Positions 40,679-48,476 are shown, numbered from the stretch's first letter. The stretch is DNA of 64,000 nt from Kineosporia corallincola (GCF_018499875.1 NZ_JAHBAY010000004.1:62001-126000); one strand, 5' to 3'. The notes: generated from the sequence alone by a model not told the origin. Program-made: numbers and translations.

Positions 40679-41422
40679 GTGATCACCTTCGCGCACATCA
40701 GCGACCTGCACATCGACCTGCGGGAGCGGGCCACGGAACGGGCCCGGCGGCTGGTGGCGGCGTTGCGGCCGATGCACGACCTGGACGCCGTGCTGGTCAC
40801 CGGTGACATCGCCGACCACGGCACGGCGCCGGAGTACGACCTGGTGCGCGAGCTGCTCGAACCGCTGCGGGTGCCGGTGCTGGTGCTGCCCGGGAACCAT
40901 GACGTGCGCGAGACTTTCGGCCCGGGGCTGCTCGGCCTGCCGTCGTCCGGCCGCGAGATCAACCAGGCCGTCACCGTGGCCGGGGTGGATTTTCTGCTGT
41001 GCGACAGTGTGATTCCCCGCCGCAGCGACGGCGAGCTGAGCGACGCCACGCTGAACTGGATGAAGGCCGCCCTGGACGGACGGGAGGGGGACGGCCCGGT
41101 GATGGTGGCCTTCCACCATCCGCCGGCGGTGCTGCACATCCCCACCATCGACCGCATCCGGCAGCACGGTGAGCAGCGTCTGGCCGGTCTGCTGAAGGCC
41201 CGCCCGGAGGTGGCGGCGGTGCTCTGCGGGCACGCCCACACCGCCGCCACCACGCTGTTCGCCGGCCGGCCCCTGGTGGTCGGGCCCGGCTGCGTGTCCA
41301 CCACTCTGCACCCGGCCGAGCCCGGCGCGCAGAACGTGGTCAGCCCGGACGCCCCGCCCGGCTATGCCCTGCACGTGCTCGACGACGAAGCCCGACTGGT
41401 CACGCATTTCCGCGCGGTCTAG
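40679..41422 (+). CDS. CpdA/Icc-like metallophosphoesterase
   Basis: About 247 residues with the full two-metal phosphoesterase signature: HISDLHID near residue 6, LVTGDIAD, VLPGNHDVRETF, then VAFHHPP and CGHAHTAATT. The closest named group is 3',5'-cyclic-nucleotide phosphodiesterase CpdA/Icc, so cAMP breakdown is plausible but not proven. GTG 40679 places the DLH motif at the expected distance from the N-terminus, although the ribosome site is weak. Its stop shares the CTAG tetranucleotide with the stop of the convergent gene. Confidence 0.88.
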   Translation: MITFAHISDLHIDLRERATERARRLVAALRPMHDLDAVLVTGDIADHGTAPEYDLVRELLEPLRVPVLVLPGNHDVRETFGPGLLGLPSSGREINQAVTVAGVDFLLCDSVIPRRSDGELSDATLNWMKAALDGREGDGPVMVAFHHPPAVLHIPTIDRIRQHGEQRLAGLLKARPEVAAVLCGHAHTAATTLFAGRPLVVGPGCVSTTLHPAEPGAQNVVSPDAPPGYALHVLDDEARLVTHFRAV

Positions 41423-43035
41423 GGGTTCTCGAGCGCCGCACCGATCTGCCGGGTGATCCGGCCGAGCACCTCGGTGCTGGTGGCGAAGTTCAGCCGGGTC
41501 CACTCCGGCGCGCCGCCGTAGTCCGGTCCCGGGCCGGCGAACACCCGGGCCCGGCGTTCCAGGAAGGCCGCGGCGTCTTGCCCCGGCAGCGCACCGGAGC
41601 AGTCCAGCCAGGCCAGGTAGGTGGCGTCGGGCACCCGTAGCCGCACGCCCGGCATGGTTTTCACCGCCGTGGCCAGCTGGTCGCGGCGCTCCAGCAGGTG
41701 TGCCCGCACCCCGTCGAGCCATCCGTCCCCGTGCTCCCAGGCCGCCCGGGTGGCCTCCACACCCAGCACGTTGGCGACGCCGTGGATGTCCGGGGGTTCG
41801 CCGTCCCACCGTTGACGCACCCGGTCGGGCCCGATGTGGGCGAGTGCCGTGCGCAGGCCGGCGATGTTGAACGCCTTGGTGGCCGATGTGAGAGTGACGG
41901 TGCGGGAGGCAATCTCGGGTCCGAGGGTGGCGAACGGGATGTGCCGGTGCGGGTCGTGCACCAGGTCGGCGTGGATCTCGTCGCTGATCACCAGCAGGTC
42001 GTGGCGCAGGGCGAAATTCGCCAGCCGGTGCAGCTCGTCGAGTTCGAAGGCGGTGCCGGTGGGGTTGTGCGGGTTCACCAGAAGAAGCACCCTGGCGCTG
42101 AAATCCCTGGGCAGACGCTCGAAGTCGTGCCGCCAGGTGCCGCCGTCGAGCACCAGGGGCAGGTTCAGGGCCCGGCGTCGCATGGTCGGCACGGTCGCCC
42201 GGAACGGCGGGTAGTTCGGCTCCTGGAGAATCACCCCGTCACCCGGCCGGGTGGTCAGATCGAGCAGGATCTGGAGCCCGGCCAGCAGATCCGTGATTCC
42301 GCGCACCTTTTCGGGCTCGGCGTGCCAGCCGAAGCGCCGGTGCATGCGGTGCGCGAAGGTCTCGGCCAGCGGGTCGAGCCCGTCCGGGTGGTCGGGGTAG
42401 CCCAGATCCCCGCGGTCGAGCACCTCCAGCACGGCGCGGCGCACCACCGGCGCCACCGGGAAGTCCATGTCGGCCACCCACGTGGGCAGCAGATCCGGCC
42501 CCGGGCGATGCCATTTCACGCTCCGGCGGGCCCGCAGCCAGGTCAGGGACGGCTCAAAATCAGGGACGGCGTGGGCCGTCAACTCGTCCCGCAGTCCCTC
42601 CAGCTGGCCGTGGTGCTGCGCCAGCTCCTCGTAGACGTGCAGCAGCACCCCGCCCTGCGTGAGCGGTCGCTCCGGCCCCTGGAACGCCGGGTCGGGCGGA
42701 ACCGCCGGCGGGTCGTCGCTGCGCAGGTGGGTGAGGTCGGCGAGGAACCGGGTGCGGGCGTCGTCGATCGCGGTGAGCAACTGGGCGGCGGAGCCGGTGG
42801 CGGTGAACTCGGCGTCCCGGTCGCGGTCGGTGCGGCGCCCGGCGATCAGTGTGCCGCACCAGTAGTCCATCACCCCCAGGCAGTGCGTGACCAGGCCGAA
42901 CGGGCTGTTGGCGGTGGGCCGGGGGCGACGGTTGACGTGCTCGTCGCCGAGCTGCCCGACCACCGTGCGGATGCCGTCCAGGGCCCGGCCGACGAAATAG
43001 ATGTAGTCGTCGTCGGGTACTCGCAGATCGCTCAT
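41419..43035 (-). CDS. DinB-like domain fused to PatB/MalY-type aminotransferase
   Basis: 538 residues in two parts. Residues 1-~160 resemble DinB/DUF664 proteins (GLVTHCLGVMDYWCGTLIAG and LLHVYEELAQHHGQLEGLRD, histidines placed for metal). Residues ~165-538 are a complete fold-type I PLP enzyme of the cystathionine beta-lyase/PatB group: LPTWVADMDFPVAPVV, LLVNPHNPTGTAFELDEL, ISDEIHADLVHDP and TSATKAFNIAGLRTA with the Schiff-base lysine. No stop or frameshift separates them. I do not know this fusion as a named family; carbon-sulfur lyase activity is the best guess. Confidence 0.87.
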   Translation of the reverse strand: MSDLRVPDDDYIYFVGRALDGIRTVVGQLGDEHVNRRPRPTANSPFGLVTHCLGVMDYWCGTLIAGRRTDRDRDAEFTATGSAAQLLTAIDDARTRFLADLTHLRSDDPPAVPPDPAFQGPERPLTQGGVLLHVYEELAQHHGQLEGLRDELTAHAVPDFEPSLTWLRARRSVKWHRPGPDLLPTWVADMDFPVAPVVRRAVLEVLDRGDLGYPDHPDGLDPLAETFAHRMHRRFGWHAEPEKVRGITDLLAGLQILLDLTTRPGDGVILQEPNYPPFRATVPTMRRRALNLPLVLDGGTWRHDFERLPRDFSARVLLLVNPHNPTGTAFELDELHRLANFALRHDLLVISDEIHADLVHDPHRHIPFATLGPEIASRTVTLTSATKAFNIAGLRTALAHIGPDRVRQRWDGEPPDIHGVANVLGVEATRAAWEHGDGWLDGVRAHLLERRDQLATAVKTMPGVRLRVPDATYLAWLDCSGALPGQDAAAFLERRARVFAGPGPDYGGAPEWTRLNFATSTEVLGRITRQIGAALENP

Positions 43036-43057
43036 GCGTCCTCTCTCAGCGGTCGTG

Positions 43058-43078
43058 GTAACCGGCTAAGATGGTTAC
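43058..43078 (+). promoter_or_regulatory. Leaderless promoter and palindrome before the CGNR gene
   Basis: TAAGAT (43067-43072) is a near-consensus -10 box six bases before the ATG at 43079, so transcription should begin at the start codon itself. GTAACC (43058-43063) and GGTTAC (43073-43078) form a perfect inverted repeat that brackets that box. This suggests direct repression, perhaps by the gene's own product. No clear -35 box is seen. Confidence 0.6.
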
Positions 43079-43612
43079 ATGTTCGTGTACGTCAGCAACA
43101 GACCCAGCCTCGATCTGCTCGGCACGCTGAAGTGGCGGCGTGACGTCCCGGAGGAGCAGCTGCACGTGCCGGGCGACCTGAGCACGTGGAGTGCGGGGTC
43201 GTCGCTCGGCATCGAGGTGACCGCCGGCCCGGCGGAGCTCGACCAGGTGCGGCAGGCGCGGGAGGCGCTGTACCGGGTGGTGTCGGCCGTGCGGGCCGGG
43301 CAGGCCCCGGTCGCGCCCGACGTGGCGCTGCTCAACCGGCTGGCGGCCGGGCCCGGGCCCCGGCTCCAGTTGCGGGCCGACGGCACGGTGTCGCGCACGA
43401 GCAGCGTCGAGCAGTTGCTCGGGGCCCTGGTGCGCGACGCGCTCGACCTGCTGGCGGGCCCCGACCTGGCCCGGGTCAAGGACTGCTCCAACGCGCGCTG
43501 CACCCGGCTGTACGTCGACGTGTCCCGGGCCTCCAGCCGGCGCTGGTGCGGGATGGCCGAGTGCGGAAACGTGGCCAAGGTCGCCGCCTTCCGGGCCCGG
43601 CAGCGATCCTGA
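43079..43612 (+). CDS. CGNR zinc-finger (ABATE) protein
   Basis: 177 residues. The N-terminal ABATE-like region (YVSNRPSLDLLGTLKWRR) is followed by a C-terminal CGNR zinc finger, CSNARCTRLYVDVSRASSRR then WCGMAECGNVAKVAAFR, with four cysteines. CGNR proteins are presumed DNA-binding regulators with stress-linked sensing domains. No ribosome site precedes ATG 43079, and the upstream -10 box implies a leaderless mRNA. The divergent DinB-aminotransferase gene starts 43 bp away and is the probable co-regulated target. Confidence 0.88.
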   Translation: MFVYVSNRPSLDLLGTLKWRRDVPEEQLHVPGDLSTWSAGSSLGIEVTAGPAELDQVRQAREALYRVVSAVRAGQAPVAPDVALLNRLAAGPGPRLQLRADGTVSRTSSVEQLLGALVRDALDLLAGPDLARVKDCSNARCTRLYVDVSRASSRRWCGMAECGNVAKVAAFRARQRS

Positions 43613-43660
43613 GGGGCGATCCGGCTCAACCCGTGGCCCGGCGGAGCCGATGACGAGCCG

Positions 43661-44464
43661 ATGAGCACCACCACGGACGGTGCCCCGGGTGGCACGGCGA
43701 CCGACGCGGCGACTGGCCCGGCGACCGGCCCGGCCGGCGTCGTGGCGCCTGCGCCGCCGGAGCCCGGCGCACCCGAGACGCCGCCCACTCCCACCACCCG
43801 GCTGCTGCACGACATCGCCGAGGAGGCGCCGCTGCGCGACCCGGTGCGCCGTCGCCGGCTGCTGCTGACGGCCGGGATCGCCGTGGTCGTGCTGGCGCTG
43901 GTGGTGGGCGCGATGCGGCTGTTCGGGGGGAACGCCGAGGAGGAGCGGGACGCCGCCGCGATCGAGAAGGTGCAGGAGCGGGTGCTGCCCGCGCTGGAAG
44001 ACCTGCTCGGGTCGCGGGAGACGTTCCTGGCCGCCGAGCGGGACTATCTGACGGCGACGAAGCAGGCGAAAGCCGCGGTCACCCGGCACAACCGGCAGGG
44101 CACCGCGCTCCGGCTCGGGCCGCAGCGGGCCGTGCTGGAGCGGGTGGCCTCGCAGATGAACGATCTGCGCACCACCCTGGCCGACGTCGAGGCGCCACCG
44201 ATCACCGCGGACGCCGAGGACTACCTGCTCAGCGCGGTCGGCACGCTGGCCCGCAACGCGGCGGGCAATGCCGCGGCCCTGCGCCGGGCCGGCGCCGGGA
44301 AGGTCCGGCTGGTCGCGGTGAACGACGACAACGCGCTGCCGGCGATCCGGAAGATGAACAAGTCGCTGCTGTTCGTGCTCGACGCGGCCCGGCTGCCGGT
44401 GACGGACTTCGACCTGCCCGGCGGTACCGACAAGGACAAGGGCGACCACAGCACCTCGATGTGA
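43661..44464 (+). CDS. Single-pass membrane protein of unknown function
   Basis: 267 residues that I do not recognise. A Thr/Pro/Ala-rich cytosolic N-terminus of ~65 residues precedes RRRLLLTAGIAVVVLALVVG, one transmembrane helix. The ~170-residue outer part is charged and helical (EEERDAAAIEKVQERVLPAL and later), suggesting a coiled-coil or antiparallel helical domain. It lies 48 bp after the CGNR gene and may be co-transcribed. The ribosome site is weak. Confidence 0.7.
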   Translation: MSTTTDGAPGGTATDAATGPATGPAGVVAPAPPEPGAPETPPTPTTRLLHDIAEEAPLRDPVRRRRLLLTAGIAVVVLALVVGAMRLFGGNAEEERDAAAIEKVQERVLPALEDLLGSRETFLAAERDYLTATKQAKAAVTRHNRQGTALRLGPQRAVLERVASQMNDLRTTLADVEAPPITADAEDYLLSAVGTLARNAAGNAAALRRAGAGKVRLVAVNDDNALPAIRKMNKSLLFVLDAARLPVTDFDLPGGTDKDKGDHSTSM

Positions 44465-44703
44465 GGCGTACACTCGCTCGCATGTCTGGTCTCTCGTGCA
44501 CTGCGCCCGCTGGGCGTCTGGAGGTTCTCGGCGCCGACCGCGCCGGCACGAGGTAGCCCCGCCCCCCTTGGTGACTTTCACGTTCTGGCTGGTGTGTGCG
44601 CGTTTTCGCGTGCCCGGCCGTCACTCCACCACCGTTCAGCGCACCCGTCCGCCGGTTTCCGGCCGCCGGGCCATCAGACATTGAGACTTTCAGGGGCTTC
44701 GCC

Positions 44704-45195
44704 ATGCATCCGATCACCGAGAAGCAGATCCGCACCTCGTTCGTGAACTCCACCCTGCGCGAGCGCAGGGAACTCACGCTGCCCGACGACTTCGCCGACC
44801 TGGACTGGGACAACCTGGACTACCTCGGCTGGCGCGACCGGAAGTTCCCGAACCAGGGCTACGTGTTCGCCGAGATCGACGACCGGCTCGTCGGCGTGAT
44901 CATGCGCCGCTCCGACGCCGTGGTGCGCCGCCGGGCCCAGTGCAACTGGTGCGAGGACGTGCTGCTGCCCAACGACGTGGTCTTCTTCTCGGCCAGGCGG
45001 GCCGGTCAGGCCGGGCGCAACGGCAACACCCTCGGCACCCTGGTGTGCTCCGGCTTCGAGTGCCCGGCGAACGTGCGGGTGCTGCCGCCGCCGGCCTACG
45101 AGGGCTTCGACCGGGAGGCCGCCCGGCAGCAGCGGATCGAGGCGTTGCAGCTGAATGTCTACGCCTTCGTGAGTGCGGTGCTGGCCGGGGAGTGA
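44704..45195 (+). CDS. FBP/FusB-type treble-clef zinc-finger protein
   Basis: 163 residues matching the FBP C-terminal treble-clef family, related to elongation-factor-G-binding FusB proteins. The zinc ligands appear as CNWCEDVLLPNDVVFFSARR and, further on, VCSGFECPANVRVLPP. The N-terminal helix block (ITEKQIRTSFVNSTLRERRE) is also typical. ATG 44704 has AGGGG about eight bases upstream. A role in rescuing EF-G-bound ribosomes is family inference. The 239-bp gap before it contains nothing I can identify. Confidence 0.86.
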   Translation: MHPITEKQIRTSFVNSTLRERRELTLPDDFADLDWDNLDYLGWRDRKFPNQGYVFAEIDDRLVGVIMRRSDAVVRRRAQCNWCEDVLLPNDVVFFSARRAGQAGRNGNTLGTLVCSGFECPANVRVLPPPAYEGFDREAARQQRIEALQLNVYAFVSAVLAGE

Positions 45196-45265
45196 CCTCG
45201 CGGTTTGGGGCGAATCCCGGCTTTGGGTAACACTTTGTCGCATGACGATCACGGGGGGAGCGGCC

Positions 45266-45302
45266 TTGAGCCAAGTCGTATGCACAGTGCATACTCGTAG
45301 AG
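45266..45302 (+). promoter_or_regulatory. Toxin-antitoxin promoter with perfect 17-bp operator
   Basis: TTGAGC (45266-45271) and CATACT (45290-45295) are 18 bp apart, placing the transcript start at about the GTG at 45302, so the message is probably leaderless. GTATGCAC-A-GTGCATAC (45278-45294) is a perfect palindrome covering the spacer and most of the -10 box. That is where an autorepressing antitoxin complex would bind. Confidence 0.7.
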
Positions 45303-45538
45303 TGAGCGACTACAGCAGCCTGCGGGTGACCCGGAAGAACCAGGAAGCGCTGAACGCGGTCGCCTCGCGCATGGGGGTGTCGGCCGACCGTGCGCTGGGC
45401 GTCGCGCTCGCCGCCCTGGACGAGCAGGAGTGGCGCCGCTCGGCGGCCCGGCACGCCGACGAGATGGCTGCCGACGCCGCCGACCGGGCCGAGGTGGCGG
45501 CCGCGGCCGCCGACCTGGCCGGCGACGATGAGGGGTAG
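45302..45538 (+). CDS. Antitoxin of a MazF-type toxin-antitoxin pair
   Basis: 78 residues. The N-terminal ~35 residues (YSSLRVTRKNQEALNAVASR) look like a ribbon-helix-helix DNA-binding part. The rest is an Ala/Asp/Glu-rich helix (DEMAADAADRAEVAAAAADL) suited to wrapping the toxin. GTG 45302 coincides with the predicted transcription start; longer in-frame starts would lie upstream of the operator. The gene overlaps the toxin start by 11 bp, the usual order and coupling. The family assignment rests on context and size, since antitoxins diverge quickly. Confidence 0.75.
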   Translation: MSDYSSLRVTRKNQEALNAVASRMGVSADRALGVALAALDEQEWRRSAARHADEMAADAADRAEVAAAAADLAGDDEG

Positions 45539-45854
45539 CGTTCACCGGCTGCGGCGTCCGAAAGATGCTCTGGGGCACGAGCAGTCAGGTCAGCGCTTCG
45601 GCGTGGTGGTGCAGGCGACGCGCCTGCTGCACCTGAGTCGCTGGCTGGTCGTGCCCACCTCCAGCAGCGACAACGTCGTGCCGGGAGTGCTGCGGCCGGT
45701 CGTCGACTGGGGGAATGGCGAGACGGCTGTGCTGTGCGATGCCATGCAGTCGGTGGATCCGCAGGTCCGGCTCGGGGAGCGGGTGGGGGACCTGACCTTC
45801 GACGAGCTGCGTCAGGTGGACCGGGCCCTGGTCTTTCTCCTGGACCTCCCCTGA
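45528..45854 (+). CDS. MazF/PemK-type endoribonuclease toxin
   Basis: 108 residues with the MazF/PemK pattern: an N-terminal basic strand (RGSVHRLRR), GHEQSGQRFGVVVQATRLLH, LVVPTSSS, VLCDAMQSVDPQVRLGERVG, and LTFDELRQVDRALVFLLDL. The usual RGEIWxV opening is here RGSVHRL, so substrate contacts may differ. MazF toxins cut RNA at short sequences when the antitoxin is lost. ATG 45528 lies within the antitoxin gene, so translation is coupled. Confidence 0.85.
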   Translation: MRGSVHRLRRPKDALGHEQSGQRFGVVVQATRLLHLSRWLVVPTSSSDNVVPGVLRPVVDWGNGETAVLCDAMQSVDPQVRLGERVGDLTFDELRQVDRALVFLLDLP

Positions 45855-45867
45855 GCTGAGACCGGGC

Positions 45868-45897
45868 ACAACCTTTTCCCGGGGTCGTGCGTCGTAC
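45868..45897 (+). promoter_or_regulatory. ECF-type promoter of the sigma gene (autoregulatory)
   Basis: CACAACCTTT with core ACAACC (45868-45873) and GTCGTAC with core GTCGTA (45891-45896) are 17 bp apart. The same two boxes with the same spacing occur at 47068-47096. The predicted start is close to the ATG at 45905. This is the pattern of an ECF sigma factor that transcribes its own gene. Confidence 0.75.
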
Positions 45898-45904
45898 CGA
45901 GGTG

Positions 45905-46489
45905 ATGGTCACGTCCAGGTCAGCGGACGCCGTGCGCGGCGCCGGCGGGGAGGAGCTGCCCGCTCTGTCCTCCGTCGGCGCCGAGGCCGCGGTGGAGATT
46001 TTGTTCGACCGGTACCGGCTACGCATGCTGCGGGTCGCGACGGTGCTGGTGGGGGATCCCGTGGTGGCGGAAGACGTGGTCCAGGACGCGTTTCTGGCGG
46101 TGCACAGCAGCTGGGGGCGGATCCGCGACAAGGACGAGGCCGTCGGCTACCTGCACCGCAGCGTGGTGAACGCGGCGCGGTCCCGGTTGCGGCGGCGGTC
46201 GGTGGTGCTGCGGCTGGCCGGGCTGCGGCACCACGACCAGATCAGTGCGGAGGACGCGGCGCTGGGCACGCAGCTGCCCGCCCCGCTGCTGGCCGCGCTG
46301 CGGGCGCTGCCCCGGCGCGAGCGCGAGGCCGTGCTGCTGCGGCACTACCTGGACCTGTCCGAGAAGGAGACCGCCGACGCGCTCGGGCTGCGGCCGGGAT
46401 CGGTCAAGGGCTACGCCTCGCGGGGGCTGGCCAAGTTGCGCACGGTGCTCGGCACCGGCGCTCCGGCCGGGAAGGAGGAACAGCGATGA
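45905..46489 (+). CDS. ECF RNA polymerase sigma factor (SigE family)
   Basis: About 194 residues with both ECF regions. Region 2 is EAAVEILFDRYRLRMLRVAT to VVAEDVVQDAFLAVHSSWGR. Region 4 is LPRREREAVLLRHYLDLSEK then ETADALGLRPGSVKGYASRG, the -35-binding helix. I set the start at ATG 45905 because a longer frame from GTG 45887 would begin inside the sigma promoter; GTG 45902 is also possible, and the message is likely leaderless. Its stop overlaps the next gene, a putative membrane anti-sigma factor. Confidence 0.92.
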   Translation: MVTSRSADAVRGAGGEELPALSSVGAEAAVEILFDRYRLRMLRVATVLVGDPVVAEDVVQDAFLAVHSSWGRIRDKDEAVGYLHRSVVNAARSRLRRRSVVLRLAGLRHHDQISAEDAALGTQLPAPLLAALRALPRREREAVLLRHYLDLSEKETADALGLRPGSVKGYASRGLAKLRTVLGTGAPAGKEEQR

Positions 46490-47052
46490 CGGACGACGAA
46501 CAGCTCGCCCGGCGGCTTCGCGGCATGCTGGACGAGGAGCTACGAGACGTGCAGCCGAGCGCCGGAGCCCGCGAGCGGCTGCGGCAGGGGATGCGGAAAC
46601 ACCGGCGCACCAGCTGGTTCCGGGCCCCGGTGCTGGTTCCGCCGGCGGTCGCGGCGGTGATCGCGGCCGTGCTGCTGACCGTGCCGGCCCTGCTCGGACG
46701 GCAGGAGCAGACCACGGTGGTGCCGGCCGGGCCGCCGGTCGGCACCACCGTGGCACCCACCCCGCACCCGGTCACCACGCGGACGCCGGAGCCGACGCGG
46801 GAGAGCGCCCCGGAATCGGCGACCCCGACCACCACCCCCACGGCCGCCCTCACGGCCGACCCCACAGCTGACCCGGCCGACCCGACGACCGGCCCGGAGG
46901 GCACCTCCACGGCCACCGACCCGGCGACCACGGCGGAGAGCACGGACGCCGTCGTCCGGTCGCGGGTGACCTCGGAGTCGGCCACTCCGGAGACGACCGC
47001 CCGGGAGACGACTGCTCGGGAGACGGTGGAGGCCACTCCGGGCGGCGAATAG
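46486..47052 (+). CDS. Putative membrane anti-sigma factor
   Basis: 188 residues: a ~45-residue cytosolic segment (RRLRGMLDEELRDVQPSAGA), one transmembrane helix (APVLVPPAVAAVIAAVLLTV), then ~115 extracellular residues almost entirely Thr, Pro, Ala, Ser and Glu. The zinc HxxxCxxC motif of ZAS anti-sigma factors is missing. The role is inferred from ATGA coupling to the sigma gene and from topology. The Thr/Pro-rich outer part could span or sense peptidoglycan. A short TARET repeat occurs near the C-terminus. Confidence 0.7.
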   Translation: MTDDEQLARRLRGMLDEELRDVQPSAGARERLRQGMRKHRRTSWFRAPVLVPPAVAAVIAAVLLTVPALLGRQEQTTVVPAGPPVGTTVAPTPHPVTTRTPEPTRESAPESATPTTTPTAALTADPTADPADPTTGPEGTSTATDPATTAESTDAVVRSRVTSESATPETTARETTARETVEATPGGE

Positions 47053-47067
47053 CATTTGCCCTGTCGC

Positions 47068-47096
47068 ACAACCTTTCGTCCGGTCCGGGAGTCGTA
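47068..47096 (+). promoter_or_regulatory. ECF-type promoter of the secreted protein gene
   Basis: CACAACCTTT (47067-47076) and GTCGTA (47091-47096) repeat the sigma gene's own promoter exactly in both cores and in spacing, while the intervening bases differ. It lies 34 bp before ATG 47130, leaving room for a normal leader with a strong AGGAGGAAAG ribosome site. Confidence 0.75.
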
Positions 47097-47129
47097 CAGG
47101 CGTTGATCCGGTTTTCCTCAGGAGGAAAG

Positions 47130-47507
47130 ATGTTGCGCAGGAGCAAACTGGCGATGTCGGTCGTGATGGCGGGCGGGCTGCTGATCGCCGCCGCGGGCAC
47201 GGCCACGGCCGCCGGGCGGGATGCCGAGCCGACGCCGGCGACGACCAGCGTCCGCGCGGGCGTCACCCGGGCCCCGGCCACCACGCCCACCGCCGTCGCC
47301 GAGGAGACGGCCGTGCCGACCTCGCCCCCGGCCACCGCCGAGCCGACCGGAACCCGTTCCGCCACAGACGACATCGAGACCACCTCGGTGGCCACCACGC
47401 CGGTGACCCGGCCCTCCGCGGCGACCACCGTGGACCCGCGGCCCCGCGAGACCGCCGAGGCGTCACCCGCCCGCCCGGTTCCCGCCGACCCGAGCTTCAC
47501 CGGCTGA
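47130..47507 (+). CDS. Secreted Thr/Pro-rich protein
   Basis: 125 residues. A signal peptide (RRSKLAMSVVMAGGLLIAAA, cleavage near ATAAG) is followed by ~95 residues dominated by Thr, Ala, Pro and Glu with no cysteine and no recognised domain. Its composition mirrors the outer part of the putative anti-sigma protein just upstream. It has an excellent ribosome site, and its promoter copies that of the sigma gene, so it is the most likely direct regulon member. Function unknown; a cell-wall spacer or interaction partner is conceivable. Confidence 0.72.
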   Translation: MLRRSKLAMSVVMAGGLLIAAAGTATAAGRDAEPTPATTSVRAGVTRAPATTPTAVAEETAVPTSPPATAEPTGTRSATDDIETTSVATTPVTRPSAATTVDPRPRETAEASPARPVPADPSFTG

Positions 47508-47512
47508 TCCTG

Positions 47513-48289
47513 GTGCGCATGATCTTTCGTGGTCGTCCCGCCGGGCCGCCGGCCCGGCGGGGTGTCCCGCAGATGCTGACGGCCGCCGTGATGGCCTGCG
47601 GTGTGCTGATTTCCGGGTGCTCCTCGTCGTCCATGGCTGAGGAGAGCCCGGATCGGACGCAGAAGGTGAGTCAGGCCGAGAACCCCGCCGCGACGGGCAG
47701 CCTGGTGGCGACCGCGACGGTGGACACGATCCAGGTGCACGGCACGGCGGGTGGGCCGGTGACCCGGACGCTGGCCAATCCGATCGCCAGTGGTGGCCCG
47801 CTGACCTTTCTGGTGATCGGTGAGCAGGGGGACCGGCTCCAGGTGCATCTGCCCACCCGGCCGAACGGCGCCACCGGCTGGATCGACGCCGGCCAGGTGA
47901 AGCTGACCACCACGCCGTACCGTCTGGTGGTCTCGATGGCGGAACACCGGCTGGAGGTACTCAAGAACGGTGAGAAACTGGCGGAACATCCAGTGGGAGT
48001 GGGAAAGTCGACCACCCCGACCCCGCCGGGCGAGTACTACCTGACCGAGCTGCTCCAGCCGTCCGACCCCGACGGCGCCTACGGGCCCTACGCCTTCGGC
48101 ATCTCGGCGCACTCGGAGACGCTGAAGAAGTTCGCGGGCGGCCCGGGCCAGCTCGGCCTGCACGGCACGAACGAGCCGGACCGGATCGGCACCGACGTGA
48201 GCCACGGCTGCCTGCGGCTGTCCAACGAGGTGATCACCGAGCTGGCGAAGACCCTTCCGCTCGGCACACCGATCGAGATCCGGGCCTGA
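47513..48289 (+). CDS. L,D-transpeptidase lipoprotein
   Basis: 258 residues. The N-terminus ends in lipobox VLISGC (Cys near residue 36), so it should be a lipoprotein. An SH3-like stretch (TVDTIQVHGTAGGPVTRTLA, then GATGWIDAGQVKL) precedes a YkuD catalytic domain: YRLVVSMAEHRLEVLKNGEK, LGLHGTNEP and IGTDVSHGCLRLSN, with catalytic Cys near 233. These enzymes make 3-3 cross-links in peptidoglycan. It starts 5 bp after the secreted protein gene and is probably in the same ECF-driven operon. Confidence 0.92.
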   Translation: MRMIFRGRPAGPPARRGVPQMLTAAVMACGVLISGCSSSSMAEESPDRTQKVSQAENPAATGSLVATATVDTIQVHGTAGGPVTRTLANPIASGGPLTFLVIGEQGDRLQVHLPTRPNGATGWIDAGQVKLTTTPYRLVVSMAEHRLEVLKNGEKLAEHPVGVGKSTTPTPPGEYYLTELLQPSDPDGAYGPYAFGISAHSETLKKFAGGPGQLGLHGTNEPDRIGTDVSHGCLRLSNEVITELAKTLPLGTPIEIRA

Positions 48290-48476
48290 ACCGGCGGTGG
48301 GGCATCGGGATCCAGACGCCCGTCACGAGCCGGGCTGAAGCCGGAAGGGGTGCCTTCACCCGGCCGGCGTAGAAAGGATGCGAGCGGGATACGCCGTTGG
48401 GTGGCCGGCTGCTCCGGCCGGGTGGTCCGGGGGCCGGGGTGACCACAACCGGCTACGTGGCGTACATGATTGAGCC

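Noticed and set aside
44496-44684. A 62-codon frame in the gap before the FBP-type gene
   Set aside because: It has no ribosome site, an atypical Arg/Trp/His-rich composition and overlaps the leader of the next gene.
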